A stretch of 64,000 nucleotides of DNA from Pseudomonas baetica (GCF_019733355.1 NZ_JAIHLQ010000034.1:1-64000), one strand, 5' to 3'. Numbered from the stretch's first letter, positions 17,153 to 25,264 are shown. The notes: generated by a model not told the origin, from the sequence alone. Numbers and translations are program-made.

Positions 17153-17593
17153 TCAACGCGCGAGACGTTGTGCCCATGAGCTGACAGCATCTTCAATCAA
17201 TGCATGGGCATGAATAAAAGCGGCCTTGCCTTGACGGTACGGATCTTGTATTTCGCGCTCGCTTTGCCACTTACCGAGCAGAAACACTTTGCCCCTCGCG
17301 TGAGAGGCCATGTTCAATACTTGTTTTACATGCTCTTTTTCCATCACCAGAATCAGGTCTGATTCATTAACGATGTCCGAGGTCAGTTGCCGCGCCTTGA
17401 AACCCTCGGCGCTATGCCCATGGTCTTCCAGCACCTGACGAGCCGAAGCCTCTATGGATTCGCCAACCCGCGCGGCGAGGCCGGCGGAGGAAACCGTGAT
17501 CGATGAGGGGGCCAGCGCGTTACGCAGCATGAGTTCTGCAGTCGGACTTCGGCATATATTGCCCACGCAGACGACAAGGATCTTTCTGAACAA
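17153..17593 (-). CDS. wzb: Low-molecular-weight protein tyrosine phosphatase (Wzb/Etp type)
   Basis: This 146-residue protein has the catalytic CX5R loop 'CVGNICRS' near the N-terminus and the acidic 'DPYRQG' loop with the general-acid Asp. It dephosphorylates the Wzc tyrosine tail. The start codon is TTG: 'AGGAAAGTACACC' precedes it, and no ATG is available before the catalytic loop. It is first in the Wzx/Wzy operon. Confidence 0.94.
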   Translation of the reverse strand: MFRKILVVCVGNICRSPTAELMLRNALAPSSITVSSAGLAARVGESIEASARQVLEDHGHSAEGFKARQLTSDIVNESDLILVMEKEHVKQVLNMASHARGKVFLLGKWQSEREIQDPYRQGKAAFIHAHALIEDAVSSWAQRLAR

Positions 17594-17881
17594 GGTGTAC
17601 TTTCCTGTGTAATATCAAACTGCCAACATCTAGAGCGGTTTAAATGAACCCACTAGATCTTCCTGCACTCAGAAATAGATTCGCCCTGTTAATACAGCGT
17701 ATTAAGTACCACAGCCCTAAAAGCGCCCCAACCAGAATTACCGGACCAAAAATAACTGTGATTTTCAGATAATGAATTTCTGACAAAAAATAACATTCGC
17801 GCACTTAGCGCTCTTGTTAGTTTCAAAAAGAATGTCACGAGATAACTATTCGCCGTTGTCACTTCTCATTGGAGAGCAGAC
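17594..17881. promoter_or_regulatory. Divergent promoter region of wzb operon and glycoside hydrolase gene
   Basis: This 288-bp AT-rich region separates divergent transcription units. It contains the perfect 17-bp palindrome TTAATACAGCGTATTAA at 17689-17705 (7-bp arms, 3-nt spacer), a candidate operator about 96-112 bp upstream of the wzb start codon. No JUMPstart/ops motif was found. Confidence 0.5.
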
Positions 17882-18844
17882 ATGAAATCCGCCCATCTCA
17901 TTCGATTCAGTGCCTCGGCGTTATTGGCGCTCAGTGCCGCCACTCACGTGCAGGCCAGTGAACTGTTTCCCAACCTCCCCGCCAGAACCATCGGTGTTCA
18001 GGTGAAGATCCAGAACTTTTCCGCCGACGATGCTGCACACATCAAAGCAGCAGGTTTCAGCTTTGTGCGTTTCGGTGTGTGGAGCGACAGCCTCAGCGCC
18101 AAGGCGTATCAGCAGCAGGTCAGCGATGCTTTTGCGGCGGCCGGTTCCGCTGGTTTGCCGGTCCTGTTGACCGTGCGCGCGATCAAACCGCTGACCGCGA
18201 CGCCCGGCAACAATAGTCAGCTGAAGGCCGCCGGCGAATCGTTTGCCAATGTGTTGGCGGGCCTGGAAAACGCCTACAGCGCGCAACTGGTGGCCACTGA
18301 AATCTGGAATGAACCCGACCTCGAAACCTACTGGCCGACGCGCCATTTCGACACGACGTTTGTGCCGTTCATGAGCGCGGTGTGCAAGTCGCTGCAAGGC
18401 AAACCCCAATCCACGCCACGGGTCGGTTACGGCTTCGCCCGCGCGCCGACGGCGGGTTCGGCTTCGACCGTTGCGCTAAACCGAATCGTCAGTGAGTACC
18501 CCAAATGCCTGAACGCCATTTCCTATCACCCCTACGGCATGACGGCCGCGCAAATCAGCAACGCGCAGGCCTTTATTCAACAGAACTTCCATTTGCCGGG
18601 TGTCATCAGTGAGTGGGGTGTATCGGCACTCACCTCCAACGGTGGGAACGACGGACAAGCCAGCAAAATCAGTGCGTTCATCGCCGATGTAAAAAAGCTC
18701 AACATCCCGCTGACATCAATATACGAATGGAAGAACAGCGATTCGGGCAGCAACGATCGCGAGAAGAACTTCGGTTTTCTGACCTCGGGCGGTCAGCCGA
18801 AACCGGCAAAAACGGCCGCCGCAACGCTCTTGAATGCTCAGTAG
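17882..18844 (+). CDS. Secreted clan-A glycoside hydrolase (PslG-like)
   Basis: This 320-residue protein has a signal peptide ending 'THVQA' and a TIM-barrel layout. 'EIWNEPD' places the acid/base at Glu144 and 'VISEWG' places the nucleophile at Glu244, with 'HPYG' at 216-219 between them. These are marks of GH clan A (GH5/GH39-like). It is preceded by a GGAG ribosome binding site and is divergent from the wzb operon. By analogy with PslG of the Psl locus it may cleave the cognate EPS in the periplasm; this is inference. Confidence 0.85.
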   Translation: MKSAHLIRFSASALLALSAATHVQASELFPNLPARTIGVQVKIQNFSADDAAHIKAAGFSFVRFGVWSDSLSAKAYQQQVSDAFAAAGSAGLPVLLTVRAIKPLTATPGNNSQLKAAGESFANVLAGLENAYSAQLVATEIWNEPDLETYWPTRHFDTTFVPFMSAVCKSLQGKPQSTPRVGYGFARAPTAGSASTVALNRIVSEYPKCLNAISYHPYGMTAAQISNAQAFIQQNFHLPGVISEWGVSALTSNGGNDGQASKISAFIADVKKLNIPLTSIYEWKNSDSGSNDREKNFGFLTSGGQPKPAKTAAATLLNAQ

Positions 18845-19046
18845 ACGTGGCGTAACTGATCTGTGCGCAGGTCGGTTGCTTTGAACCTGTGGGCGGTTTC
18901 GCTATCGAACTCATCAATACCGCGCCCTACCTTTCAAACAATCGTTTTCAGGTTGTTGCCGCAGGGGCCATCGATACACGCACCCGCCCTTGAGTGGCTG
19001 TCAGCGCTCGGGTAATGTCGTCAAACCCACAGGACAGAGCACACAC

Positions 19047-19973
19047 ATGACTTCCAAGCTGGAACAACTCAAACAAATCACCACCGTGGTTGCCGACACC
19101 GGCGACTTCGAAGCGATCGCCCGGGTTAAACCGGTCGATGCCACCACCAACCCATCCCTGTTGCTCAAAGCGGCAGCCATCCCCGCTTATGCCGAATTGC
19201 TGAACGCTTGCGTCAGCGACTGCAAGGGTGATGTCGGCCTGGCCAGCGACCGTTTCGGCGTCGCGGTGGGCCAGGAAATTCTCAAGGTTATCCCGGGCCG
19301 TATCTCCACAGAAGTGGATGCGCGCCTGTCGTTCGATCAGGAAGGCGTCCTCAAGCGTGCGCATCGCTTGATCGAGTTGTATGACAAGGCTGGCATTGGC
19401 CGCGATCGCGTGCTGATCAAGATCGCCTCGACCTGGGAAGGTATCCGCGCTGCCGAGGTCCTCGAAAAGGAAGGCATCCAGACAAACCTGACTTTGCTGT
19501 TCTCCTTCGCTCAAGCGGCGGCATGTGCCGATGCCGGCGTGTTCCTGATCTCGCCGTTCGTAGGCCGCATCTACGACTGGTACAAAAAGGCCAACGGCAA
19601 CGACTACACCGGCGCCGACGATCCGGGCGTGCAGTCCGTGACGCGCATCTACAACTACTACAAGGCCAATGACTACAAGACCGTAGTCATGGGCGCGAGC
19701 TTCCGCAACCTGAACCAGATTGAGCAACTGGCCGGTTGCGACCGTTTGACCATCAGCCCGGACCTGATCGACAAGCTGGCGGCGGACACTGGCAAACTTG
19801 AGCGCAAACTGGCGCCAGGCAATGCCGGTGAAGCACGTCTGAGCCTGAACGAAGCGCAATTCCGCTGGTTGTCCAATGAGGACGCGATGGCGACCGAAAA
19901 ACTGGCTGAAGGTATTCGTCAGTTTGCTCGCGACCAAGAGAAGCTTGAGGCGCTGTTGCAAGCTAAGTTGTGA
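19047..19973 (+). CDS. tal: Transaldolase
   Basis: This 308-residue protein shuttles dihydroxyacetone units in the pentose phosphate pathway. 'DATTNPSLLLKAA' and 'RVLIKIASTWEGIRAAE' are family signatures; the Lys of 'LIKIAST' forms the Schiff base. The start is at 'MTSKLEQLKQ', since the 19-residue upstream extension has no family match. It is followed at once by a strong terminator and is probably monocistronic. Confidence 0.97.
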   Translation: MTSKLEQLKQITTVVADTGDFEAIARVKPVDATTNPSLLLKAAAIPAYAELLNACVSDCKGDVGLASDRFGVAVGQEILKVIPGRISTEVDARLSFDQEGVLKRAHRLIELYDKAGIGRDRVLIKIASTWEGIRAAEVLEKEGIQTNLTLLFSFAQAAACADAGVFLISPFVGRIYDWYKKANGNDYTGADDPGVQSVTRIYNYYKANDYKTVVMGASFRNLNQIEQLAGCDRLTISPDLIDKLAADTGKLERKLAPGNAGEARLSLNEAQFRWLSNEDAMATEKLAEGIRQFARDQEKLEALLQAKL

Positions 19974-19991
19974 TCTGACTGAGTGAAATGC

Positions 19992-20025
19992 AAAAAGGGC
20001 GAACCCTCACAGGTTCGCCCTTTTT
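19992..20025 (+). terminator. Rho-independent terminator of tal
   Basis: Stem GGGCGAACC (19997-20005) pairs with GGTTCGCCC (20012-20020), flanked by A5 and T5. Confidence 0.9.
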
Positions 20026-20063
20026 CATTGCGCCAGCACTGGCAAATGTATCGTCAGATTTGA

Positions 20064-20146
20064 CGCTTTCGCGAGCAAACAAACTCCCGCAGGGGATCTT
20101 TTCTCGACACAGATCAAATGTGGGAGCGGGCTTGCTCGCGAAGGGG
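20064..20146. repeat. REP pair (BIME-like)
   Basis: An inverted pair: a degraded 'tcgcgagcaaacaaactcccgc' arm near 20069-20090 and an intact 'gggagcgggcttgctcgcga' arm at about 20122-20141. It lies between the convergent tal and rssC genes. Confidence 0.8.
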
Positions 20147-20174
20147 CCTGCCCAGGCAACCTGACGTCAGAGGA

Positions 20175-20657
20175 TCAATGGCGTTCGAGGGCATTCACCA
20201 GATCATGGAAAGCTTCACGATTGGAATCGTTAAGCCCCATGAGGATCTTGTGCGCTTCAAGCACCTTGATCCGCACCACCTCTTCCGACTGGTCCTGATC
20301 AGGCAGGTCGTCCAGGCACTCCGGGCATGGCACCGGGTGATTGACGATGTTGAACACCTGCTCGAAGCCCATCGATTGCAGCAGTCGGGTGATGTCATCG
20401 TGGGTGGTGACGACGGTCGGCAGCAGGCCGACCTTCTGCCGCGACAGGATCGACAGTTTGGCCAACAGACCCAACGTGGTGCTGTCGATGCTGCGGGTTT
20501 CGGTCAAATCGATCACGATCGCGTTGAAATTCAGCGCGGTGAAGATTTTCTCAATAGTCGCATCCAACGCCGAACACAGGGTCAGGCGAACTTCACCGAC
20601 GAACTTCAGGACGAAGGTGCCGTCCTGCTCGGCGAACTGGATTCTACCGGTACTCAT
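20175..20657 (-). CDS. rssC: STAS-domain anti-sigma factor antagonist, RssC-like
   Basis: This 160-residue protein has a STAS domain in the first about 100 residues; 'IDLTETRSIDSTTLGLLAKL' contains the phosphorylatable Ser/Thr site. A short C-terminal extension contains a Cys pair ('CPEC'). It overlaps the upstream phosphatase/response regulator by 4 bp. The pair matches P. aeruginosa PA2797/PA2798 as I recall them, a partner-switch module linked to RpoS control. The symbol rests on family and synteny. Confidence 0.82.
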   Translation of the reverse strand: MSTGRIQFAEQDGTFVLKFVGEVRLTLCSALDATIEKIFTALNFNAIVIDLTETRSIDSTTLGLLAKLSILSRQKVGLLPTVVTTHDDITRLLQSMGFEQVFNIVNHPVPCPECLDDLPDQDQSEEVVRIKVLEAHKILMGLNDSNREAFHDLVNALERH

Positions 20658-21838
20658 TGAAGATTCCTGCTCAACACCAACAGGGCGATATCATCCGGCA
20701 TCTCCCCTAGCGTGGCCAATCCAAACACTTGCCGCAGGCCATCCAGGCTGCCGCCCGCTGACTTCACCCGCTCAGGCAAAGCCGCTTCTTTTTCTTTGAG
20801 CGTAGGTTCTGGCAAAAGGTCCAGAATACCGTCAGACATCAGCGTCAGGCTGAACGTCGGCGGCAGCTCAAGTACGTGATCTTCGTAGGCGGCTTCATTG
20901 AAAAGCCCTACCGGCAGACCACGCCCTTCGAGGTAGCGAACACTGTCAGGCGTGTACAACACAGGCAAAGGCAGATGGCCGCCAATGCTATAGGTCAACA
21001 AACCGGTCTCCTCGTCGATGACTCCACCGACCATTGTGACGTGTTTACCCAGCTTACAACTGATCAGCCCCCGGTTGATATGACCAAGAACCTGCGAAGG
21101 CTTGAATTCCGGCAACGTGCCGTTGCGCTTGGACTCGAACAGCAAGCGCGTGGTCATGAACTTCAGCAGCACCGTCACAAACGCTGAAGAGGCGCCATGA
21201 CCTGATACATCTGCCAAGTAAAACGCGACCCGGCGCTCGTCGACACGGAAATAGTCGACAAAATCACCGGACAGGTACAGCGACGGGATGATCTGGTGAG
21301 CAAACCTGAGCTCGTCAATGCTCCACGGGCTTTCCGGCAGCATGTTCATCTGCACCTGGCGACCGGCGTTCTGGTCTTCCTGGAGCAGACTCAGACTGGC
21401 CTCAAGCTCGCGATTGGCCTTTTCCAGCTTCTCGCGGTAGCGCTGATTTTCCAGCAGCAGACGCGCGCGATCCAGGGCCCGGCGCACGGAGTGCTCGAGC
21501 ACGGCCAGATCTTCGAGAGGCTTGATCAGGTAATCCGCCGCACCGAGGCGCAGGGCCTCGACAGCGTCGTTCATCACGCCGGCACCGGACACCACGATCA
21601 CCGGCGTTTGCGGCGATAGCTCGGTGACCTGACGGATAAGTTCGAGACCACCCATCTGCGGCATGCGCAGATCGCAGATGACCAGGTCGGGCGTGTCTTG
21701 CTCGAATACCTGAAGACCCTGTTGGCCGTTACTGGCCTGCAGGACGCTGAAACCACTGTCTTCCAAATAGGCCGCGAGACTCGCGCGCACTACTTCGTCA
21801 TCATCGATTATCAGCAGCGTGGCACTGGTTTTTGGCAT
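20654..21838 (-). CDS. rssB: Response regulator with PP2C phosphatase domain, RssB-like
   Basis: This 394-residue protein has an N-terminal receiver domain ('LLIIDDDEVV', phospho-acceptor Asp in 'LVICDLRMP') and a helical linker at about 125-165. It ends with a SpoIIE-type PP2C domain ('DVSGHGASSAF', 'SDGILDLLPEP'). The metal-binding Asp residues are kept, unlike in E. coli RssB, so phosphatase activity toward the STAS partner is likely. The start is at 'MPKTSATLLIIDDD'; the longer frame is not supported. rssC follows with ATGA overlap. Confidence 0.85.
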   Translation of the reverse strand: MPKTSATLLIIDDDEVVRASLAAYLEDSGFSVLQASNGQQGLQVFEQDTPDLVICDLRMPQMGGLELIRQVTELSPQTPVIVVSGAGVMNDAVEALRLGAADYLIKPLEDLAVLEHSVRRALDRARLLLENQRYREKLEKANRELEASLSLLQEDQNAGRQVQMNMLPESPWSIDELRFAHQIIPSLYLSGDFVDYFRVDERRVAFYLADVSGHGASSAFVTVLLKFMTTRLLFESKRNGTLPEFKPSQVLGHINRGLISCKLGKHVTMVGGVIDEETGLLTYSIGGHLPLPVLYTPDSVRYLEGRGLPVGLFNEAAYEDHVLELPPTFSLTLMSDGILDLLPEPTLKEKEAALPERVKSAGGSLDGLRQVFGLATLGEMPDDIALLVLSRNLQ

Positions 21839-22112
21839 GTGGGCAAACGGCGCCAGAATTAGGTTGGCGTAGCGGGCGGGGCTACAGCCCTGCACTGACT
21901 ACTGGATTCGCTTTCTAGCCTCTCTGCTGCACCGCTTTCGAGCGTTTGCTCTGCACACGGTTGCACCAGAGGTGCCCTTCTAAGGCGCAGACGGTACTCC
22001 CATCCGCGGGGTGTTTCAAGCATGTGCCGATGGTCGCTTGACGACTTTACTTGTCAAATCACAGAGAGTTATAAGAACAGCTCAAACCGTAACCCAATGG
22101 AAGGACGAAGCC

Positions 22113-22412
22113 ATGAGTCAAACCGGTCGGGACTACAGCGAAAAGCGCGATTTTATCCGTATGCGGGTCGATGCCGATGTCGTGTTGATTCACGCAGGTG
22201 ATCAGGTGTCAGCGGTATGCATCGACCTCTCCAGCAGCGGCATGCAGGTAGAGGCGCCGAGGCAATTTGCGGTCGGCGACCGATTGAGCGTGCGCATCGA
22301 CTCCGAACATGCCGCGCTCAGCGGGCTTGAAGCCGAGACCGAAGTGGTCTGGGTCCGGGCACAGGATGGCGGTGGCCAAAAGCTCGGTTTGACTATTCTG
22401 CAGATGAAATAA
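22113..22412 (+). CDS. PilZ domain protein
   Basis: This 99-residue single-domain protein has the c-di-GMP-binding motifs 'RDFIRMRVD' (RxxxR) and 'IDLSSSGMQVE' (D/NxSxxG), about 30 residues apart. It is likely a c-di-GMP receptor; no partner domain is present. The start is at the ATG of 'MSQTGRDYSE', preceded by 'AATGGAAGGACGAAGCC'. It is divergent from rssB and convergent with mlaA, sharing a terminator with it. Confidence 0.9.
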   Translation: MSQTGRDYSEKRDFIRMRVDADVVLIHAGDQVSAVCIDLSSSGMQVEAPRQFAVGDRLSVRIDSEHAALSGLEAETEVVWVRAQDGGGQKLGLTILQMK

Positions 22413-22426
22413 GCGCAAACAAAAAA

Positions 22427-22444
22427 GGCGGCCCACAGGCCGCC
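22427..22444. terminator. Shared terminator of pilZ and mlaA
   Basis: Stem GGCGGCC / GGCCGCC with a short loop. On the minus strand it is followed by T6GTTTG, giving strong termination of mlaA; on the plus strand a weaker 'CTCTTCATTTTA' follows. Confidence 0.85.
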
Positions 22445-22466
22445 CTCTTCATTTTATCGGTCGAGA

Positions 22467-23156
22467 TTAAAAATCGTCGACGACCTTACCATCCTTCACC
22501 TTGAACTCGCGGTTCTGCAGGTAAGCGTTGCGAATGAAGGTGTACTTGTCGCCGCTGATCAGCTTCTCGCTCGACAGCAGGCTGGCACGGGTGTCGACGA
22601 TGTTCAGGCCGAACACTGAATTACGCACCGGCACATCGTTGATGTAAGGGTAAGGACCGGTATAGCCGTCGACGTATTTCGCAGGCGCGTCACGCAGTGT
22701 GCTTGGACCGAGCAGCGGCAGCATCACGTACGGGCCACTGCCAACCCCCCAGTAGCCGAGCGTCTGGCCAAAATCTTCGTCGCTGCGGTTCAGCCCCATC
22801 TTGGTCCCGACATCGAAGAAGCCGAGCAACCCGAACGTGGTGTTGAAGATCAGGCGCGCAGTATCAACGCCCGCCGCTGCCGGTTTGCCCTGCAGAATGT
22901 TGTTCGCCAGGTTGGTCACGTCACCCACGTTGCGGAACATGTTGTGGATGCCATCTTCCAGAAATTGCGGCGTCACGAACTCATAGCCCTGCGCCAGAGG
23001 CTTCAGCGCGTAAGTATCGACGAAGTCGTTGAACTGGAAAATTGGACGGTTGACGCTTTCCCAAGGGTCTTCTTCCGTTGCAGCCTGAGTGGCGAACGGA
23101 GCCAGCAGCAGGCCGGCATATACACAAAGCTGAGCGAGCGGGTTGCTCCAGCGCAT
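22467..23156 (-). CDS. mlaA: Outer-membrane lipid asymmetry protein MlaA (VacJ)
   Basis: This 229-residue MlaA-family protein has 'DPWESVNRPIFQFND' at the mature N-terminus and the family pattern 'GYWGVGSGPYVMLPLLGPS'. MlaA removes phospholipid from the outer leaflet and passes it to MlaC. E. coli MlaA is a lipoprotein, but here the signal sequence ends 'PFATQAATEEDP' with no lipobox Cys; the only early Cys (residue 11) is in the hydrophobic core. Cleavage by signal peptidase I is therefore expected. Confidence 0.92.
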   Translation of the reverse strand: MRWSNPLAQLCVYAGLLLAPFATQAATEEDPWESVNRPIFQFNDFVDTYALKPLAQGYEFVTPQFLEDGIHNMFRNVGDVTNLANNILQGKPAAAGVDTARLIFNTTFGLLGFFDVGTKMGLNRSDEDFGQTLGYWGVGSGPYVMLPLLGPSTLRDAPAKYVDGYTGPYPYINDVPVRNSVFGLNIVDTRASLLSSEKLISGDKYTFIRNAYLQNREFKVKDGKVVDDF

Positions 23157-23353
23157 AGAAAAACTCCTTGGATTTATACTGGCGCGGGCTTCAAGGCCTA
23201 GGCGTTAAGAGCGCTAGTATAAGCGCAAAAGGTCTTTTGGGCAGTCTGCGAATGAAGTGACCTGTAGGACTATTCCTGCAACGGCTTTAACGCAGCTGTC
23301 ATCCAACTGTCACCGGCAAGTCCTAGCCTTAACGCTATTTCAGGGACGTTGCC

Positions 23354-23974
23354 ATGTCACATGCTGAAACCTTGCCCCTCACCGCACCCGGCCTGACCGC
23401 CGTGCTGTTCGGCCTCAGCGGATGCCTGGTGGATTTCGGTGCCCGTGCCCGCCGACAAGCGGCCATCCTGCCAGAGCACGCCGAGGCCACCCCTGGAGCA
23501 CTCGATAGCCTGCACCATTTGCAGCGCCAGCAGATTCCATGCGCGTGGCTGGATGAGCTGTCCCCTGCCTTGGCGCAATCGCTGTCAGCCGCCTTACCGA
23601 ACTGGATCAAACCCGCGCAACATTCAGCAACAATCAATCCATGGCCAGCGCCCAACGCCTGCTGGCAAGCGCTCATGGATTTGAACGTCCACAGTCTGGA
23701 CGGATGCGTACTGGTCAGCGGCGAGCCACGACTGTTGCAGGCCGGCCTGAATGCCGGGCTATGGACAATCGGCCTCGCCTCCTGCGGCTCGTTGTGCGGC
23801 CTGGCGCCGGGGGAATGGCAAGCCTTGAGCCAAAAAGAACGAGAACAACGGCGCGGCAAAGCGACCGTGCAGTTATTCGGACTCGGCGTGCATTCAGTCA
23901 TCGATCATCTGGGTGAGCTCGAAACCTGTCTGGCGGACATCAGCCTGCGCCGCCTCAAAGGCGAAAAGCCCTGA
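23354..23974 (+). CDS. Phosphonatase-like HAD-family protein lacking the catalytic Asp
   Basis: This 206-residue protein has an N-terminus 'AVLFGLSGCLVDFGARA' that aligns with the phosphonoacetaldehyde hydrolase motif 'FDWAGTVVDFG', but the nucleophile Asp is Gly20. A downstream 'GCVLVSGEPRLLQAGLNAGL' keeps the HAD layout with changed motif residues. It is likely a pseudoenzyme. A similar gene sits at this place in P. aeruginosa (PA2803, from memory), between mlaA and the DUF4404 gene. Confidence 0.75.
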   Translation: MSHAETLPLTAPGLTAVLFGLSGCLVDFGARARRQAAILPEHAEATPGALDSLHHLQRQQIPCAWLDELSPALAQSLSAALPNWIKPAQHSATINPWPAPNACWQALMDLNVHSLDGCVLVSGEPRLLQAGLNAGLWTIGLASCGSLCGLAPGEWQALSQKEREQRRGKATVQLFGLGVHSVIDHLGELETCLADISLRRLKGEKP

Positions 23975-24082
23975 TCGGGATCATGCAGGTTAGCCGAGAG
24001 TGGATTAATCTAAAGGCCAGCCATAGACCTTTGGCGCGCGGCTGCGGTCTATGCCAGTGCCTCTCGATAAAAGGAAACCAAC

Positions 24083-24346
24083 ATGCCCGCCCGCGAACTG
24101 CAAGAACAACTCAATACCCTGCGCGAGCAACTGGAGCAGAATCCACCGCTGTCTGAAGATGAGCGCGCTAACCTGCACGACCTTATGCAACAGATCGAAG
24201 CGGAACTTGAACTCGAAACCAAAACCCAGGATTCCAACATCGCCGACGGCGTGAATCTGGCGGTTGAACGCTTTGAACTCGAACACCCCGGGATCGCTGG
24301 CACGCTGCGCAACATCGTCAATGCGTTGGGCAGCATGGGGATCTGA
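24083..24346 (+). CDS. DUF4404 family protein
   Basis: This 87-residue, acidic, mostly helical protein begins with a heptad-rich segment ('LQEQLNTLREQLEQN') that suggests a short coiled coil, and ends 'LRNIVNALGSMGI', the conserved part of DUF4404. It has no signal peptide or membrane segment. AAAGGA lies 7 bp before the ATG. It follows the HAD gene and ends in a strong terminator. Function is unknown. Confidence 0.8.
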   Translation: MPARELQEQLNTLREQLEQNPPLSEDERANLHDLMQQIEAELELETKTQDSNIADGVNLAVERFELEHPGIAGTLRNIVNALGSMGI

Positions 24347-24362
24347 CGCCCCAAACGCAAAA

Positions 24363-24390
24363 AGCCCTGCCAGCAATGGCAGGGCTTTTT
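24363..24390 (+). terminator. Rho-independent terminator of the DUF4404 gene
   Basis: Stem AGCCCTGCCA / TGGCAGGGCT with a GCAA loop is followed by T4. The A-run on the other side allows it to serve queF on the minus strand as well. Confidence 0.9.
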
Positions 24391-24407
24391 CGTTTTCGCG
24401 ATTTGAA

Positions 24408-24434
24408 AGGCAGCCCGCTCTCACACTGGATCTT
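24408..24434. repeat. REP remnant
   Basis: 'ggcagcccgctctcacactgga' resembles one arm of the REP elements seen elsewhere in the window; the partner arm is missing. Confidence 0.4.
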
Positions 24435-25264
24435 TATTGACGCACCAGCCGATGGTTCGGCAGTTGCACGCTTTCAGTGCTGCGATACGGGTTGATATCC
24501 AGCCCCCCGCGACGCACATACCGCGCAAATACCGTCAATTTCTCCGGTTTCAACAACCGCTGCAGATCGAGGAAGATCCGCTCCACGCATTGCTCATGGA
24601 AGTCCGAGTGCTGGCGGAAGCTGACGATGTATTCCAGCAGACTGGCATGATCCAGCGCCGAGCCACGGTACTCCACCACCACACTGCCCCAGTCTGGCTG
24701 ACTGGTCACCGGGCAGTTGGATTTGAGCAGATGACTGTGCACGCTCTCTTCGACCATCCGCGATTCATCGCAACGCAGCAACTCCGGCCGCGGATGCTCG
24801 TAGTTGCTGACGCTGATATCCAGATCGTCGATGCACACACCCGGCAGCGCGACGACGCCTTCGGCTTCTACGTCTTTCAGGCTGCGAACCCGCACGCCCA
24901 CCGGTTTGCCGGCAGCAGCGGACAGATCTTTGGCCAGCGTTGCTTCAAGCGTGGCCACATCAGCGAACGGCGTCTGGTTCAGCGAGTTCAGGTACAGCTT
25001 GAACGACTTGGACTCGATGATGTTTGGCGAATCTGCCGGGATACTGAACTCGCCGATCGCGACCACAGGCTTGCCCGACGGCAGCAGCCACGACAATTCG
25101 AAGCAATTCCAGAAATCCACACCTTTATAAGGCAGGGTATCGGCGGTCAGGCCCAGTTCGGCCCATTTCGCGGTGCGCGGAATCGGGAACAGCAAGGACG
25201 GCGTGTAAGTGGCGATATATTCGCTGGATTTGCCCAGTGGCGAGTGTTCGGCTGCGGGATGCAT
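24434..25264 (-). CDS. queF: NADPH-dependent 7-cyano-7-deazaguanine reductase
   Basis: This 276-residue bimodular QueF (E. coli type) reduces preQ0 to preQ1 for queuosine synthesis. The QueF motif 'ESKSFKLYLNS' is in the N-terminal half. The catalytic Cys is in 'SNCPVTSQPDWG' in the C-terminal half, with 'CVERIFLDL' downstream. It is convergent with the DUF4404 gene. No preQ1 riboswitch-like structure is evident in the short upstream gap. Confidence 0.96.
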   Translation of the reverse strand: MHPAAEHSPLGKSSEYIATYTPSLLFPIPRTAKWAELGLTADTLPYKGVDFWNCFELSWLLPSGKPVVAIGEFSIPADSPNIIESKSFKLYLNSLNQTPFADVATLEATLAKDLSAAAGKPVGVRVRSLKDVEAEGVVALPGVCIDDLDISVSNYEHPRPELLRCDESRMVEESVHSHLLKSNCPVTSQPDWGSVVVEYRGSALDHASLLEYIVSFRQHSDFHEQCVERIFLDLQRLLKPEKLTVFARYVRRGGLDINPYRSTESVQLPNHRLVRQ

